A stretch of 64,000 nucleotides of DNA from Lysobacter sp. Root494. Its GTDB lineage: Bacteria; Pseudomonadota; Gammaproteobacteria; Xanthomonadales; Xanthomonadaceae. Location of the stretch: assembly GCF_001427225.1 (NCBI RefSeq), contig NZ_LMFH01000001.1, positions 348,330 through 412,329 of the forward strand, given 5' to 3'. The position numbers and the translations under genes are program-made. Shown here one piece after another: positions 19,656 through 27,869 of this stretch. The notes under the pieces are model-generated. The model made no database searches. It worked only from the letters and a program-made list of their open reading frames with translations, and was not told where the DNA came from. The number at the start of each line of letters is the position of its first letter. Position 1 is the stretch's first letter.

Positions 19656-20432
19656 TTACGCCGAGGCTCCGACGACGATCGTTTCGATGTTCAACCGCTG
19701 CAGTCCATCGCGGTAATCGTCGCTGATGCCAGCGTCGGTGATCACCGCGTGGACCTGGTCGAGCCGCGCGATGCGATGCAGGCTCACACGGCCGAACTTC
19801 GAGGCATCGGTCAGCACCACGACCTTGCGTGCGCGCTCGACCATGCGATGGTTGAGGCTGGCTTCGGCTTCGTTGTGCGTAGTGAGGCCGAACTGCAGGT
19901 CGAGTCCGTCCACGCCGAGGAACAGCGTGTCGAAGCTGTAGGTGGTCAGGCTTGCTTCGGCCTGGCTGCCGTGTAGAGAGAGCGACTCCTTGCGCAGCTG
20001 GCCACCGGTCAGCAGCAGGTTCACGCCGGGCGCGTTCGCCAGTTCCCAGGCGATGTTGAGGCCATTCGTCATCACCGTGACGTCGCGATGGCCGCGCAGG
20101 TGCCGTGCGAGCGTCATCGTGGTCGAGCCCGAGTCGATGATGATGTTGTCGCCGGGCTTCACCAGTCGCGCCGCGTGCGCGCCGATCGATTCCTTCAGCG
20201 GCAGGTTGAGCGTGTCTTTCTCGTGGATGTCCTGTTCCAGCGGCGGCGTGCGCAGCAGGCTGGCGCCGCCGTGCGTGCGCGTGGCCAGGCCTTGCGATTC
20301 GATCTGCGACAGGTCGGCACGGATGGTCACCGACGACACGCCGAAACGCTCGACCAGATCGGCCACCTGCACACTGCCGTGCTGGACCAGCAGTTGCAGG
20401 ATCTGTTGCCGGCGTTGGCGGGTGTTGCGCAT
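19656..20432 (-). CDS. DeoR-family repressor, AgaR-like
   Basis: 258 residues from the ATG at 20432 (M-R-N-T-R-Q-R-R-Q-Q). The N-terminal DeoR helix-turn-helix (about 4-57: V-A-D-L-V-E-R-F-G-V-S-S-V-T-I-R-A-D-L) is followed by the sugar-phosphate sensing domain with D-S-G-S-T-T and D-A-S-K-F-G-R. A start 14 codons upstream is possible. It is at the distal end of a leftward amino-sugar gene group (AgaS - ROK kinase - AgaZ - regulator), like AgaR of enteric and Shewanella N-acetylgalactosamine loci, and the expected CTTTC-type operators are seen at 24143-24315. Confidence 0.85.
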   Translation of the reverse strand: MRNTRQRRQQILQLLVQHGSVQVADLVERFGVSSVTIRADLSQIESQGLATRTHGGASLLRTPPLEQDIHEKDTLNLPLKESIGAHAARLVKPGDNIIIDSGSTTMTLARHLRGHRDVTVMTNGLNIAWELANAPGVNLLLTGGQLRKESLSLHGSQAEASLTTYSFDTLFLGVDGLDLQFGLTTHNEAEASLNHRMVERARKVVVLTDASKFGRVSLHRIARLDQVHAVITDAGISDDYRDGLQRLNIETIVVGASA

Positions 20433-20470
20433 GCGTGTCGGTCGTGGGAATGGGAAGGGCGAGCTTACCG

Positions 20471-21808
20471 TCACGGAAGCGTCGTGGCTGGGGCAGTGCG
20501 GTTTGCGCGCATACGGTCGCGCACGCCGGCCTGGTTGCGCGCGCAGGCGCGGGCGTATTCGGCCAGGCGGGCGGCAACCTTGTGCCGGATCAGCGCAAGC
20601 GGTTCGGGTTCGAGGCGTCCGGCGAGCACGTCGCTGTGTTGTTCTGGCAGGAACTGGCTGAGCAGGATCAGTGGTGGCGCATGTCGCCGCAGGTTTTCGA
20701 CCAGCGCGCCGATGGCGGCCTGCACGTCCGGTTCACCCCAGTAGTAGCGGGAGCGATCGCTCAGAGAGTAACGGCGCAGCAGGTGCAGCTGGTGCTCGTT
20801 GCCGTGATAGTGGTTCTGCCAGTGACCTGGCCGTTCAACCATGCAGCGATCCAGCGTTGCCACGAGCTGCGAGCGCTGCAGCAGCGGAAGCAGTTCGTCC
20901 TCGATCGCCGCGAGCGCGAACAGTGCCTCGCGGAAGGCGAACGTCGCTGCCGGACCGACCTTGAGGATCGCGAAGTGGTCGCGCACCAGTGCGTGCAGCG
21001 CGCCTTCGGTCTGGTAATCGGTGGAATGCGCCTCGAACACGATGCGTGGCTGCGTTTCGACGAAATCCGACAACGCAATCGCGGCCTGCGGATCGTAGTG
21101 CTGCACATCGCTGTGGTCGAAGTCGACGCCGGGCTGCACCACCATCGCGATCACGCGCTCCCATGCGGACGCGAGGTCCGGTGCCGCGAAGGCTTCGCGG
21201 TGGATGTCCAGGGTTCTGGCCGCGGCCTGCGGGGCCGTCACCTGCACACCGCCGCCGAGCGAGCTTTCACCGCCCGGCACCGGCACCTCGGTGCCGATGA
21301 CGTAGACCGGCGGAGGCAATCCCGCTTCGGCTGCGGTGTACTCGGCGATGCGCGCCAGTTCGGCCGAACGCGCCGCCACGATTTCATCCGGCAGCGGCAC
21401 GGGGTCGCCCGCGCATGACATGCTGCAGTCGAGATGGATCTTGTGGAAGCCGGCGGCGACGTAGGCGCGGATGAGCTCGCGCGCATTCGCCATCGCTTCG
21501 GCGACGGGACGCTTCTGCCATGCATTCGGGCCGAGGTGGTCGCCGCCAAGGATCAGGCGTTCGACCGGGAACTGCTGCGTGCGCGCCAACTGCAACACGT
21601 AATCACGGAACTGTGTCGGGTTCATGCCGGTATAACCGCCGAACTGATCGACCTGGTTGGAAGTCGCTTCAATCAGCAGCACGGTGTCGTATTGCCGCGC
21701 GACCTGCATCGCCGCCAGCAGCACCTGTTCATTGCTGCAGCACACGCTGTACAGACCGACGTTTTCGCCACGACGATGGGCGGCAATGAGGGACTGGATG
21801 GTGGACAT
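20471..21808 (-). CDS. AgaZ/KbaZ/GatZ family protein (tagatose-bisphosphate aldolase subunit or tagatose-6-P kinase)
   Basis: 445 residues from the ATG at 21808 (M-S-T-I-Q-S-L). The family pattern is clear: G-L-Y-S-V-C-C-S-N-E, E-A-T-S-N-Q-V-D-Q-F-G-G-Y-T-G-M, G-G-D-H-L-G-P-N-A-W, H-L-D-C-S-M-S-C, and F-E-A-H-S-T-D-Y-Q-T. In E. coli KbaZ/GatZ support the class II tagatose-1,6-bisphosphate aldolase; in Shewanella the AgaZ homologue has been assigned as a tagatose-6-phosphate kinase. Either places it after AgaS in galactosamine catabolism. A hexanucleotide repeat and a palindromic repeat lie between it and the upstream kinase gene. No KbaY/AgaY aldolase is in the window. Confidence 0.88.
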   Translation of the reverse strand: MSTIQSLIAAHRRGENVGLYSVCCSNEQVLLAAMQVARQYDTVLLIEATSNQVDQFGGYTGMNPTQFRDYVLQLARTQQFPVERLILGGDHLGPNAWQKRPVAEAMANARELIRAYVAAGFHKIHLDCSMSCAGDPVPLPDEIVAARSAELARIAEYTAAEAGLPPPVYVIGTEVPVPGGESSLGGGVQVTAPQAAARTLDIHREAFAAPDLASAWERVIAMVVQPGVDFDHSDVQHYDPQAAIALSDFVETQPRIVFEAHSTDYQTEGALHALVRDHFAILKVGPAATFAFREALFALAAIEDELLPLLQRSQLVATLDRCMVERPGHWQNHYHGNEHQLHLLRRYSLSDRSRYYWGEPDVQAAIGALVENLRRHAPPLILLSQFLPEQHSDVLAGRLEPEPLALIRHKVAARLAEYARACARNQAGVRDRMRANRTAPATTLP

Positions 21809-21834
21809 GCGTTGTCGTCTCTGCGCTGGCTGTG

Positions 21835-21882
21835 TTGGTGTTGGTGTTGGTGTTGGTGTTGAAGTTGAAGTTGAAGTTGAAG
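21835..21882. repeat. Hexanucleotide simple repeat
   Basis: Four perfect TTGGTG units are followed directly by four perfect TTGAAG units, 27 bases upstream of the agaZ-like start. On the minus strand the open frame continues through it as alternating Ser-Thr and Pro-Thr codons, but the AgaZ-family start at 21808 lies beyond it, so it is most likely in the leader or spacer. Confidence 0.85.
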
Positions 21883-21901
21883 TTGGTTTTTGATTCTGGG
21901 T

Positions 21902-22003
21902 CGTCATTCCCGCGAAGCGCTTCATCACAGTCGAAGGCTGGTCAGCGGGAATCCAGTGTCTCGAGTCCTTCAAGGCGCGGTATCCCCGCCTTCGCGGGAA
22001 TGA
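21902..22003. repeat. Dispersed palindromic repeat, nested form, reaching into the kinase gene
   Basis: Module A arms (CGTCATTCCCGCGAAG at 21902 and GCGGGAATCCAG ending at 21955) enclose module B in reverse orientation (CTTCATCACAGTCGAAGG). A second module A half, ATCCCCGCCTTCGCGGGAAT, at 21982 overlaps the 3' end of the ROK gene and encodes its last residues. Confidence 0.8.
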
Positions 22004-22929
22004 AGCCGATACAGGCTGCGCTGCCGCGCCAGCAACGCCGCGCCACGGGCGCCGCCGGCATCACCGAATTTCGGTGGCAGGAGCGGCGGCACGCGTACGC
22101 CCCTGAACAGATAGGGCGCGATCGCGGCGGGCAGTTCGCGATAGAGCGCCTCGCATTTCGACAGGCCGCCGCCGAGCACGATGACGTGCGGATCGAGCGC
22201 CATCACCACGCTCGCCAGTGCATGGCCGAGCAGATCGCGATGGATGACGAGCGCCCGCGATGCGACGTCGTCGCCCCGCTGCGCGAGTGCGATCACCGTC
22301 GCCGCATCGCTGACTTCGCCGCCGAGATGCCGGTGAAGAAAGGCGAGTCCGCTGCCGGATACGTAGCGCTCCACGCAGCCGCGCAGGCCGCAGGCGCAGT
22401 CGAAGATGGGCAGCGAATGCTTCGCCAGCAACGTGGCCGGCACGGTCCAGTGGCCCCATTCGCCGGCGATGCCGTTGGCCCCGGAGATCAGGCGGCCTTC
22501 GACGCAATATCCGCCGCCCGCGCCGGTGCCGAGGATGACGCCGAACATGCTTGGGTAGCCTTCCGCCGCACCGCCATGTGCTTCGGACAGGGCGAAGCAC
22601 TGCAGGTCGTTGCCGATGTGCAGTGGACGCTGCAGGCGTTGCTGCAGATCGTGTCCGACGCGCTGCCCGGTCAGCGCCGGAACGTTCGCACTGAGCTGGC
22701 ATCCGCTGGCCCGGTCGACCACGCCCGGCAGGCCGATGCCGATCGCATGAGCCGCGATACCCAACTCGACATCGACGGCTTCGACCAGCGCAGCCACCGC
22801 CTGCACGAACGCGGCGTAATCCTGCGTGGGCGTGTCGACGCGGCGGCGATGGCAAACCGCCAGCGTTTCATCGCAGGCGACCAGTTCGATCTTGGTGCCG
22901 CCGATATCGAGGCCGTAGCAGAGTTGCAT
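21970..22929 (-). CDS. ROK family sugar kinase
   Basis: 319 residues. The N-terminal phosphate loop G-L-D-I-G-G-T-K-I-E-L-V, the G-T-G-A-G-G-G-Y and A-G-E-W-G-H-W motifs, and the zinc-binding C-x-C-G-L-x-G-C-x-E (from D-C-A-C-G-L-R-G-C-V-E) identify an ATP-dependent ROK hexose/hexosamine kinase. Its position between AgaS and AgaZ suggests that it phosphorylates N-acetylgalactosamine or galactosamine at C6 (AgaK role), although close ROK relatives act on GlcNAc, fructose or glucose. The last dozen residues (L-H-S-R-E-G-G-D-T-A-P) are encoded by a palindromic repeat, so the original C-terminus was probably replaced. AgaS ends 7 bases upstream. Confidence 0.87.
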   Translation of the reverse strand: MQLCYGLDIGGTKIELVACDETLAVCHRRRVDTPTQDYAAFVQAVAALVEAVDVELGIAAHAIGIGLPGVVDRASGCQLSANVPALTGQRVGHDLQQRLQRPLHIGNDLQCFALSEAHGGAAEGYPSMFGVILGTGAGGGYCVEGRLISGANGIAGEWGHWTVPATLLAKHSLPIFDCACGLRGCVERYVSGSGLAFLHRHLGGEVSDAATVIALAQRGDDVASRALVIHRDLLGHALASVVMALDPHVIVLGGGLSKCEALYRELPAAIAPYLFRGVRVPPLLPPKFGDAGGARGAALLARQRSLYRLHSREGGDTAP

Positions 22930-22936
22930 GGCGCGC

Positions 22937-24103
22937 CTAGCGATGGATGGTCACGCCCTGGACGACACGGTTGACCGTGCCGTCCGGGAATGGATTGTCG
23001 GGAGTGAAGCCGAGCGCGGCCGAGCGCTGCAGCGCATAGCGTTGCGCCATGGTCAGCCACAGCGGGGCGAGCCACGGATCGGGCAGGTCAAGCGCAGCGA
23101 TGGTGAAGTCGCGGGTTTCGTCCTCCTCCGGCCCTCGAAGCCCAGACAACGGTCCCACCGAGAGCACGCGTCCGGCGACGCCGTCGCGCCGGAGTTCGTC
23201 GAGCAGGTCGTGCTCGTACCGGCGCGCCAGCGGCTGCGCACTGCGCACCATCACGACCAGCGTCTCGCGATCCAGCGTGGACTTGGGACCGTGGCGGAAA
23301 CCCAGCGGCGTATTCGCCAGTGCCAGGACCCGGCCTGCGGTGAGTTCGAGCAGCTTCAGCGCGCATTCGCGGGCGAGTGCTTCAAGCGGGCCGCTGCCGA
23401 GATAGATCACCCGCGCGTACGGCGCCTGGGCAAGCGTGGCAATGCGTTCATCCCATGCCGTCAGCGCCTCCTGGCCATGCATGGCGAGCGTGCGCAAACG
23501 TTGCGTGCGCTGCGGCCACGGGGCGGTTTCGAAGACGCACAGTGCCGCGAGCATCATGCAGCTCAGGCTGCTGGTCATCGCGAAGGCGCGATCACAGCTG
23601 GCTTCAGGCATCAGCAATGTGAACGTATCCGCGCGGTCGCGGCCGCGCCGCGCGAGTTCGCCGTCCGCATTGCAGGTGACGTCCAGGAAGCGCGTTGTCG
23701 TTACCTGTTCGCGCACCACGTCTACCGCGGCCGTGCTTTCCGGGCTGGAGCCGCTGCGGGCGAACGACACCAGCAGGGTGGGGCGATCGCGGTCCAGATA
23801 CAGCCCGGGGTGGGTAAGCAGGCTCGTGGTATGCACCGCGCGCACTTCGGCCGGCCACTGCGCGTTGATCTGGTCGGCGACCATCTCGGCGATGAAGCCG
23901 GAACTGCCGGCGCCGGTGAGGATCACCCGGTGGGCAGGCTGCCGCAGCCAGTCGCCAAGGAATGCGTCGATCCGAGGGTGTGCCTGGTCCAGCGCTGCGG
24001 CCAACTGCTTCCAGATGACGGGCTGCTGGGCGATTTCCCTGGCGGTGTATTGCCCGCCCAGGCGCTGCCAGGCGGACGAATCGGGGAGCAGGTTGGCGGC
24101 CAT
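22937..24103 (-). CDS. agaS: AgaS-like galactosamine-6-phosphate deaminase/isomerase (SIS domains)
   Basis: 388 residues from the ATG at 24103; an ATG twelve codons upstream (24139) falls close to a TTGACA hexamer and is less likely. The first SIS domain has L-T-G-A-G-S-S-G-F-I-A and S-F-A-R-S-G-S-S-P-E-S, the second Y-L-G-S-G-P-L-E-A-L-A-R-E-C-A-L-K-L-L-E-L-T and F-R-H-G-P. The Y-T-A-R-E-I-A-Q-Q-P-x-x-W motif near the N-terminus is typical of AgaS, which converts galactosamine-6-phosphate to tagatose-6-phosphate and ammonia. First gene of the leftward unit; divergent from the GH31 gene with shared operators between. Confidence 0.9.
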   Translation of the reverse strand: MAANLLPDSSAWQRLGGQYTAREIAQQPVIWKQLAAALDQAHPRIDAFLGDWLRQPAHRVILTGAGSSGFIAEMVADQINAQWPAEVRAVHTTSLLTHPGLYLDRDRPTLLVSFARSGSSPESTAAVDVVREQVTTTRFLDVTCNADGELARRGRDRADTFTLLMPEASCDRAFAMTSSLSCMMLAALCVFETAPWPQRTQRLRTLAMHGQEALTAWDERIATLAQAPYARVIYLGSGPLEALARECALKLLELTAGRVLALANTPLGFRHGPKSTLDRETLVVMVRSAQPLARRYEHDLLDELRRDGVAGRVLSVGPLSGLRGPEEDETRDFTIAALDLPDPWLAPLWLTMAQRYALQRSAALGFTPDNPFPDGTVNRVVQGVTIHR

Positions 24104-24142
24104 TCGTGGGTTCCGTGAGTCGCCGTGCAAGATCGGCATTTT

Positions 24143-24178
24143 CTTTCGAAATGTCAAACTTCGAAAGATTATTGAAAG
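24143..24178. promoter_or_regulatory. Candidate AgaR operator near agaS
   Basis: CTTTCGAAA (24143) and two GAAAG motifs (24163, 24174) lie about 10-20 bases apart. On the minus strand TTGACA (24152-24157) is embedded in them, a good -35 for agaS. Repeated CTTTC/TTTCRTTT boxes are the known feature of AgaR operators in E. coli. Confidence 0.5.
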
Positions 24179-24250
24179 AATTCGCTTGGCTTCACGTGCA
24201 CTGGATTTGCCAGATGGAATTGCTGGATTGGAGCTTTTTGGTAGGTTTAC

Positions 24251-24345
24251 GAAAGTTGTGCTTTGCACAATCTTTCGTTTAGCATTAAATTACTTACTAT
24301 TTTCTTTCAATTTCGTTGACTTTTTTCGACGCGCTGCCCTAGAGT
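24251..24345 (+). promoter_or_regulatory. Candidate AgaR operator and promoter of the GH31 gene
   Basis: GAAAG (24251), CTTTCGTTT (24272), CTTTCAATTTCGTT (24304) form a second cluster of the same boxes. Directly after it TTGACT (24316-24321) and TAGAGT (24340-24345), 18 bases apart, make a plausible sigma-70 promoter 35 bases before the GH31 start. A repressor bound here would cover the -35. The AT-rich stretch contrasts with the surrounding coding DNA. Confidence 0.5.
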
Positions 24346-24379
24346 CGGCCGGAAGTTCGGCATTCCGGGGTTGAGGCAG

Positions 24380-27300
24380 ATGAAAACGCGCACTTGGGTC
24401 AACGCGGTGCCGCTCGTGCTGATGGGCATCGCCAGCCCGGCATGGGCCGAGCCAATCGGCAACCTGCGCGGCATCGCCGCGACGTCCACCAGCGAACATG
24501 CGCCGGCGTGGGAGCTGACCACCGATACCGGCGTCCGCATCCGCGTCGACCTGTTGCGGGACGACGTACTGCACGTGCAGGCCGGTCGCGCCGGCAAGCT
24601 GCTGCCCGCGGGCGACAAGGCCGCGCCGATCGTGGTGCCGCAAACGGCCATGCCGGTTCGTTCCAGCCTGGAAGAGGACGCCGGCGAAGTGCGCATCCGC
24701 ACCGATGCCCTGGTGCTGCACGTCCAGCGCCGGCCACTGCGCTTCGCGCTCGATCGCCTCGACGCCGGCAAGGCGGTGCCGCTATGGCACGAACTGCAGT
24801 CGCTGGACATCGCGCCGGCGCAAAGCGTGCAGGTGCTTTCCAGCGAAGCCGGCGAGCGCTTCTTTGGTGGCGGCCAGCAGAACGGCCGTTTCGAGTTCAA
24901 GGGCCGCGAACTGGAAATCTCCTATTCCGGCGGCTGGGAAGAAGGCGATCGCCCGAGTCCCGCGCCGATGCTGCTCAGTTCGCGCGGCTGGGGGATGCTG
25001 CGCAACACCTGGAGCGACGGCAGCTACGACCTGCGCGAACCCGAAGCAGCAACTCTCCTGCATCGCGAAGATCGTTTCGACGCGTACTACTTCGTCGGCG
25101 CCAGCCTGCACGAGCTGCTCGACCGCTACACCGCGCTGACCGGGCGCGCTGGAATGCTGCCGCGCTGGGCGCTCTCCTACGGCGATGCCGACTGCTACAA
25201 CGATGGCGACAACAGGAAGAAGCCCGGTACTGTCCCCGCAGGCTGGAGCGACGGTCCCACCGGCACCACGCCGGACGTGATCGACAGCGTCGCGAAGCAA
25301 TACCGCGAACACGACATGCCCGGCGGCTGGATCCTGCCCAACGACGGTTATGGCTGCGGCTACACCGACCTGCCGAAAGTCGTGCAGGGCCTGGCGAAAT
25401 ACGGCTTCCGCACCGGGCTGTGGACCGAGAACGGCGTCGACAAGATCGCGTGGGAAGTCGGCACTGCCGGCACGCGGGTGCAGAAGCTCGACGTCGCCTG
25501 GACTGGCAAGGGCTACCAGTTCGCGATGGACGCGAACCAGTCCGCCTACAACGGCATCCTCAAGAATTCCGATTCGCGCCCGTTCCTGTGGACGGTGATG
25601 GGCTGGGCCGGCATCCAGCGTTACGCGGTGGCGTGGACTGGCGACCAGAGCGGCAGCTGGGACTACATCCGCTGGCACATTCCGACGCTGATCGGTTCGG
25701 GCCTGTCTGGTTATGCGTACGCGACCGGCGACGTCGACGGCATCTTCGGTGGCAGCGCGGAAACCTTCACCCGCGACCTGCAGTGGAAGAGCTTCACGCC
25801 GGTGCTGATGGGCATGTCGGGCTGGTCCGCGAATTCGCGCAAGCATCCGTGGGCGTTCGACGAACCGTACCGCAGCATCAACCGCGACTACCTCAAGCTG
25901 AAGATGCGGTTGACGCCGTACATGTACGGGCTGACGCGCGAAGCGGAGCGCACCGGCGCGCCGATCGTGCGCGGTTTGATGTGGGATTACCCGCAGGATC
26001 CGCAGGCACTCACCGAGGCGCACAAGTACCAGTTCCTGCTCGGACGCGATCTCCTCGTCGCACCGGTGTACCGCAGCCAGGCCGCGAGCCGCGGCTGGCG
26101 TCGCGACATCCACCTGCCGCCGGGCCGCTGGATCGATTACTGGGATGGCCGCGTCGTGCAGGCCGGCGCGCAGGGCCGCGATCTCGATCGCCAGGTCGAA
26201 CTCGCGACGCTGCCGCTGTTCGTGCGCGCCGGTGCGATCGTGCCGATGTATCCGGCGGTGCTGTTCGACGGCGAGAAGCCGCTCGACGAAATCACCTTCG
26301 ACCTGTATCCGCAGGGCGAATCGCAATACACGCTGTACGAGGACGATGGCAACACGCGCCGTTATGCGCAGGGCGAAGCGAGCGAACAGCTCGTCACGAT
26401 GCGCGCGCCGGACATGCTGTCAAAGGCAGGGGGCAGTGGCGAAGTGCGCGTGCGCATCGATGCAGTAAAGGGCGAGTACAAGGGCCAACTGCCGCAACGC
26501 CGCTATGCATTGCGCGTGCTGAGCCGCAAGGCACCGCAGGCGCTGGAACTCGATGGCCGCGCGTTGCCGAAGCAGGCTGATCGCGCCGCATACGACGCCG
26601 CAACCGAAGGCTGGTATTTCGATCCGAACGAACGCCGCGGCACGCTGCACGTGCGCACCGCGCCGGTCGACATCCGCCGCGCGCTCGAATTCCGCTTCGC
26701 AATCCCCGTTTCCGCCGCTGCAGCCGACGACGCCTATCCCGCCGCGCCCGAACTGGGCCGCGCGCTGCCCGCCGACAGCCTGCTGGTCGTGAACCGTCCC
26801 GCGGAAGAACCGGGTCACCCGCTCGAAAACGCCTTCGATGACGATCCCACGACGTGGTTCCGCACCGTGCGCAACCAGGCCGTGCGCACCGGCGCGCACG
26901 AGTGGGTGATCGGTTTCGCCGAACGCAAGCTGCTCGATGGCATCGAACTGGCGCCGCGCAACGACAAGAACTGGAAGCACGGCCAGGTCCGCGACTACGA
27001 GATCTACCTGGCCGACAGCAACGGCGAATGGGGCGAACCCATCGTGCGCGGCCAGCTCAAGTTGCAGGAGACGCCGCAGCGTATCGACTTCGCGCCGCAT
27101 GCCGGTCGCCTGCTTCGCTTCCGTGTGTTGAGTGCACAGAATCCGGACGGCGATGCGGCCAGCGGAACCGATCCGATGGTGGAAGCCGCAAAGGCCGGAG
27201 GCGCGCGCGCCTTCGATGTCCAGCGTCCGCGCGATGTCGGACCGATCACGTTGTCGACCTTCCGCGTACTCGAACACGTGTCCGCCGAGCGTCCCGCGCA

Positions 27301-27745
27301 GCAGCGTTACCTGTCGGAGCTGACGCTGCCTGCCGCACTCGGCAACGAAGTCGCGCGCGATCGCGGCTTCGGCGGCGCCAGCGACATGCGCATGAACGGC
27401 CTGCACTTCCGTCGCGGGCTCGGCGTCGATGCGGACAGCCGCATCGACTTGCGCTTGCAGGGCAACTGGCAGCTGCTGCGTGCCGACCTCGGCATCGACG
27501 ATCGCTGCCGCGACGCGGGCGGCATGCAGTTCCAGGTCTGGGGCGACGACCGCCTGCTCTACGACAGCGGGCTGGTGCGTGCGCCCGCGGTGGTCAAACC
27601 CGAACTCGACATTCGCGGCCTGCAACGCCTGAGCCTGCGCACCCTCGGTGCGCAGGGCGCGAAACCCCCGCAGGTCTGCGGCAATTGGGCCAATGCGGTC
27701 CTGATCGGACAGGAGGGCGACGCGGCCACCATCGTTTCGCCCTGA
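24380..27745 (+). CDS. Exported GH31 glycoside hydrolase with F5/8 and NPCBM modules, candidate alpha-N-acetylgalactosaminidase
   Basis: 1121 residues from the ATG at 24380, behind a GGGG/GAGG ribosome-binding region. Signal peptide 1-23 (cleavage after A-W-A). The GH31 barrel spans roughly 100-680, with G-G-G-Q-Q-N-G, K-L-D-V-A-W-T-G, and W-T-G-D-Q-S-G-S-W (the W-T-G-D acid/base region). Residues about 787-925 look like an F5/8 type C (galactose-binding) module and 970-1115 like an NPCBM module with the ending C-G-N-W-A-N-A. GH31 with such modules is the layout of bacterial alpha-GalNAc-ases, and the AgaS/AgaZ/AgaR neighbours fit release of GalNAc. Alpha-galactosidase or -glucosidase activity remains possible. 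Confidence 0.85.
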   Translation: MKTRTWVNAVPLVLMGIASPAWAEPIGNLRGIAATSTSEHAPAWELTTDTGVRIRVDLLRDDVLHVQAGRAGKLLPAGDKAAPIVVPQTAMPVRSSLEEDAGEVRIRTDALVLHVQRRPLRFALDRLDAGKAVPLWHELQSLDIAPAQSVQVLSSEAGERFFGGGQQNGRFEFKGRELEISYSGGWEEGDRPSPAPMLLSSRGWGMLRNTWSDGSYDLREPEAATLLHREDRFDAYYFVGASLHELLDRYTALTGRAGMLPRWALSYGDADCYNDGDNRKKPGTVPAGWSDGPTGTTPDVIDSVAKQYREHDMPGGWILPNDGYGCGYTDLPKVVQGLAKYGFRTGLWTENGVDKIAWEVGTAGTRVQKLDVAWTGKGYQFAMDANQSAYNGILKNSDSRPFLWTVMGWAGIQRYAVAWTGDQSGSWDYIRWHIPTLIGSGLSGYAYATGDVDGIFGGSAETFTRDLQWKSFTPVLMGMSGWSANSRKHPWAFDEPYRSINRDYLKLKMRLTPYMYGLTREAERTGAPIVRGLMWDYPQDPQALTEAHKYQFLLGRDLLVAPVYRSQAASRGWRRDIHLPPGRWIDYWDGRVVQAGAQGRDLDRQVELATLPLFVRAGAIVPMYPAVLFDGEKPLDEITFDLYPQGESQYTLYEDDGNTRRYAQGEASEQLVTMRAPDMLSKAGGSGEVRVRIDAVKGEYKGQLPQRRYALRVLSRKAPQALELDGRALPKQADRAAYDAATEGWYFDPNERRGTLHVRTAPVDIRRALEFRFAIPVSAAAADDAYPAAPELGRALPADSLLVVNRPAEEPGHPLENAFDDDPTTWFRTVRNQAVRTGAHEWVIGFAERKLLDGIELAPRNDKNWKHGQVRDYEIYLADSNGEWGEPIVRGQLKLQETPQRIDFAPHAGRLLRFRVLSAQNPDGDAASGTDPMVEAAKAGGARAFDVQRPRDVGPITLSTFRVLEHVSAERPAQQRYLSELTLPAALGNEVARDRGFGGASDMRMNGLHFRRGLGVDADSRIDLRLQGNWQLLRADLGIDDRCRDAGGMQFQVWGDDRLLYDSGLVRAPAVVKPELDIRGLQRLSLRTLGAQGAKPPQVCGNWANAVLIGQEGDAATIVSP

Positions 27746-27869
27746 CGTCCCAGCTTCATTCCATACGCCGACTTCCCACTGCGGCCTGCGGGCCGCGGCA
27801 CGGGCCGTGTTTTGTCCAAAAAACCTGAGCGCAGCGCCCGACGCTGCCGATCGATCGAGGAGAGAGAAG

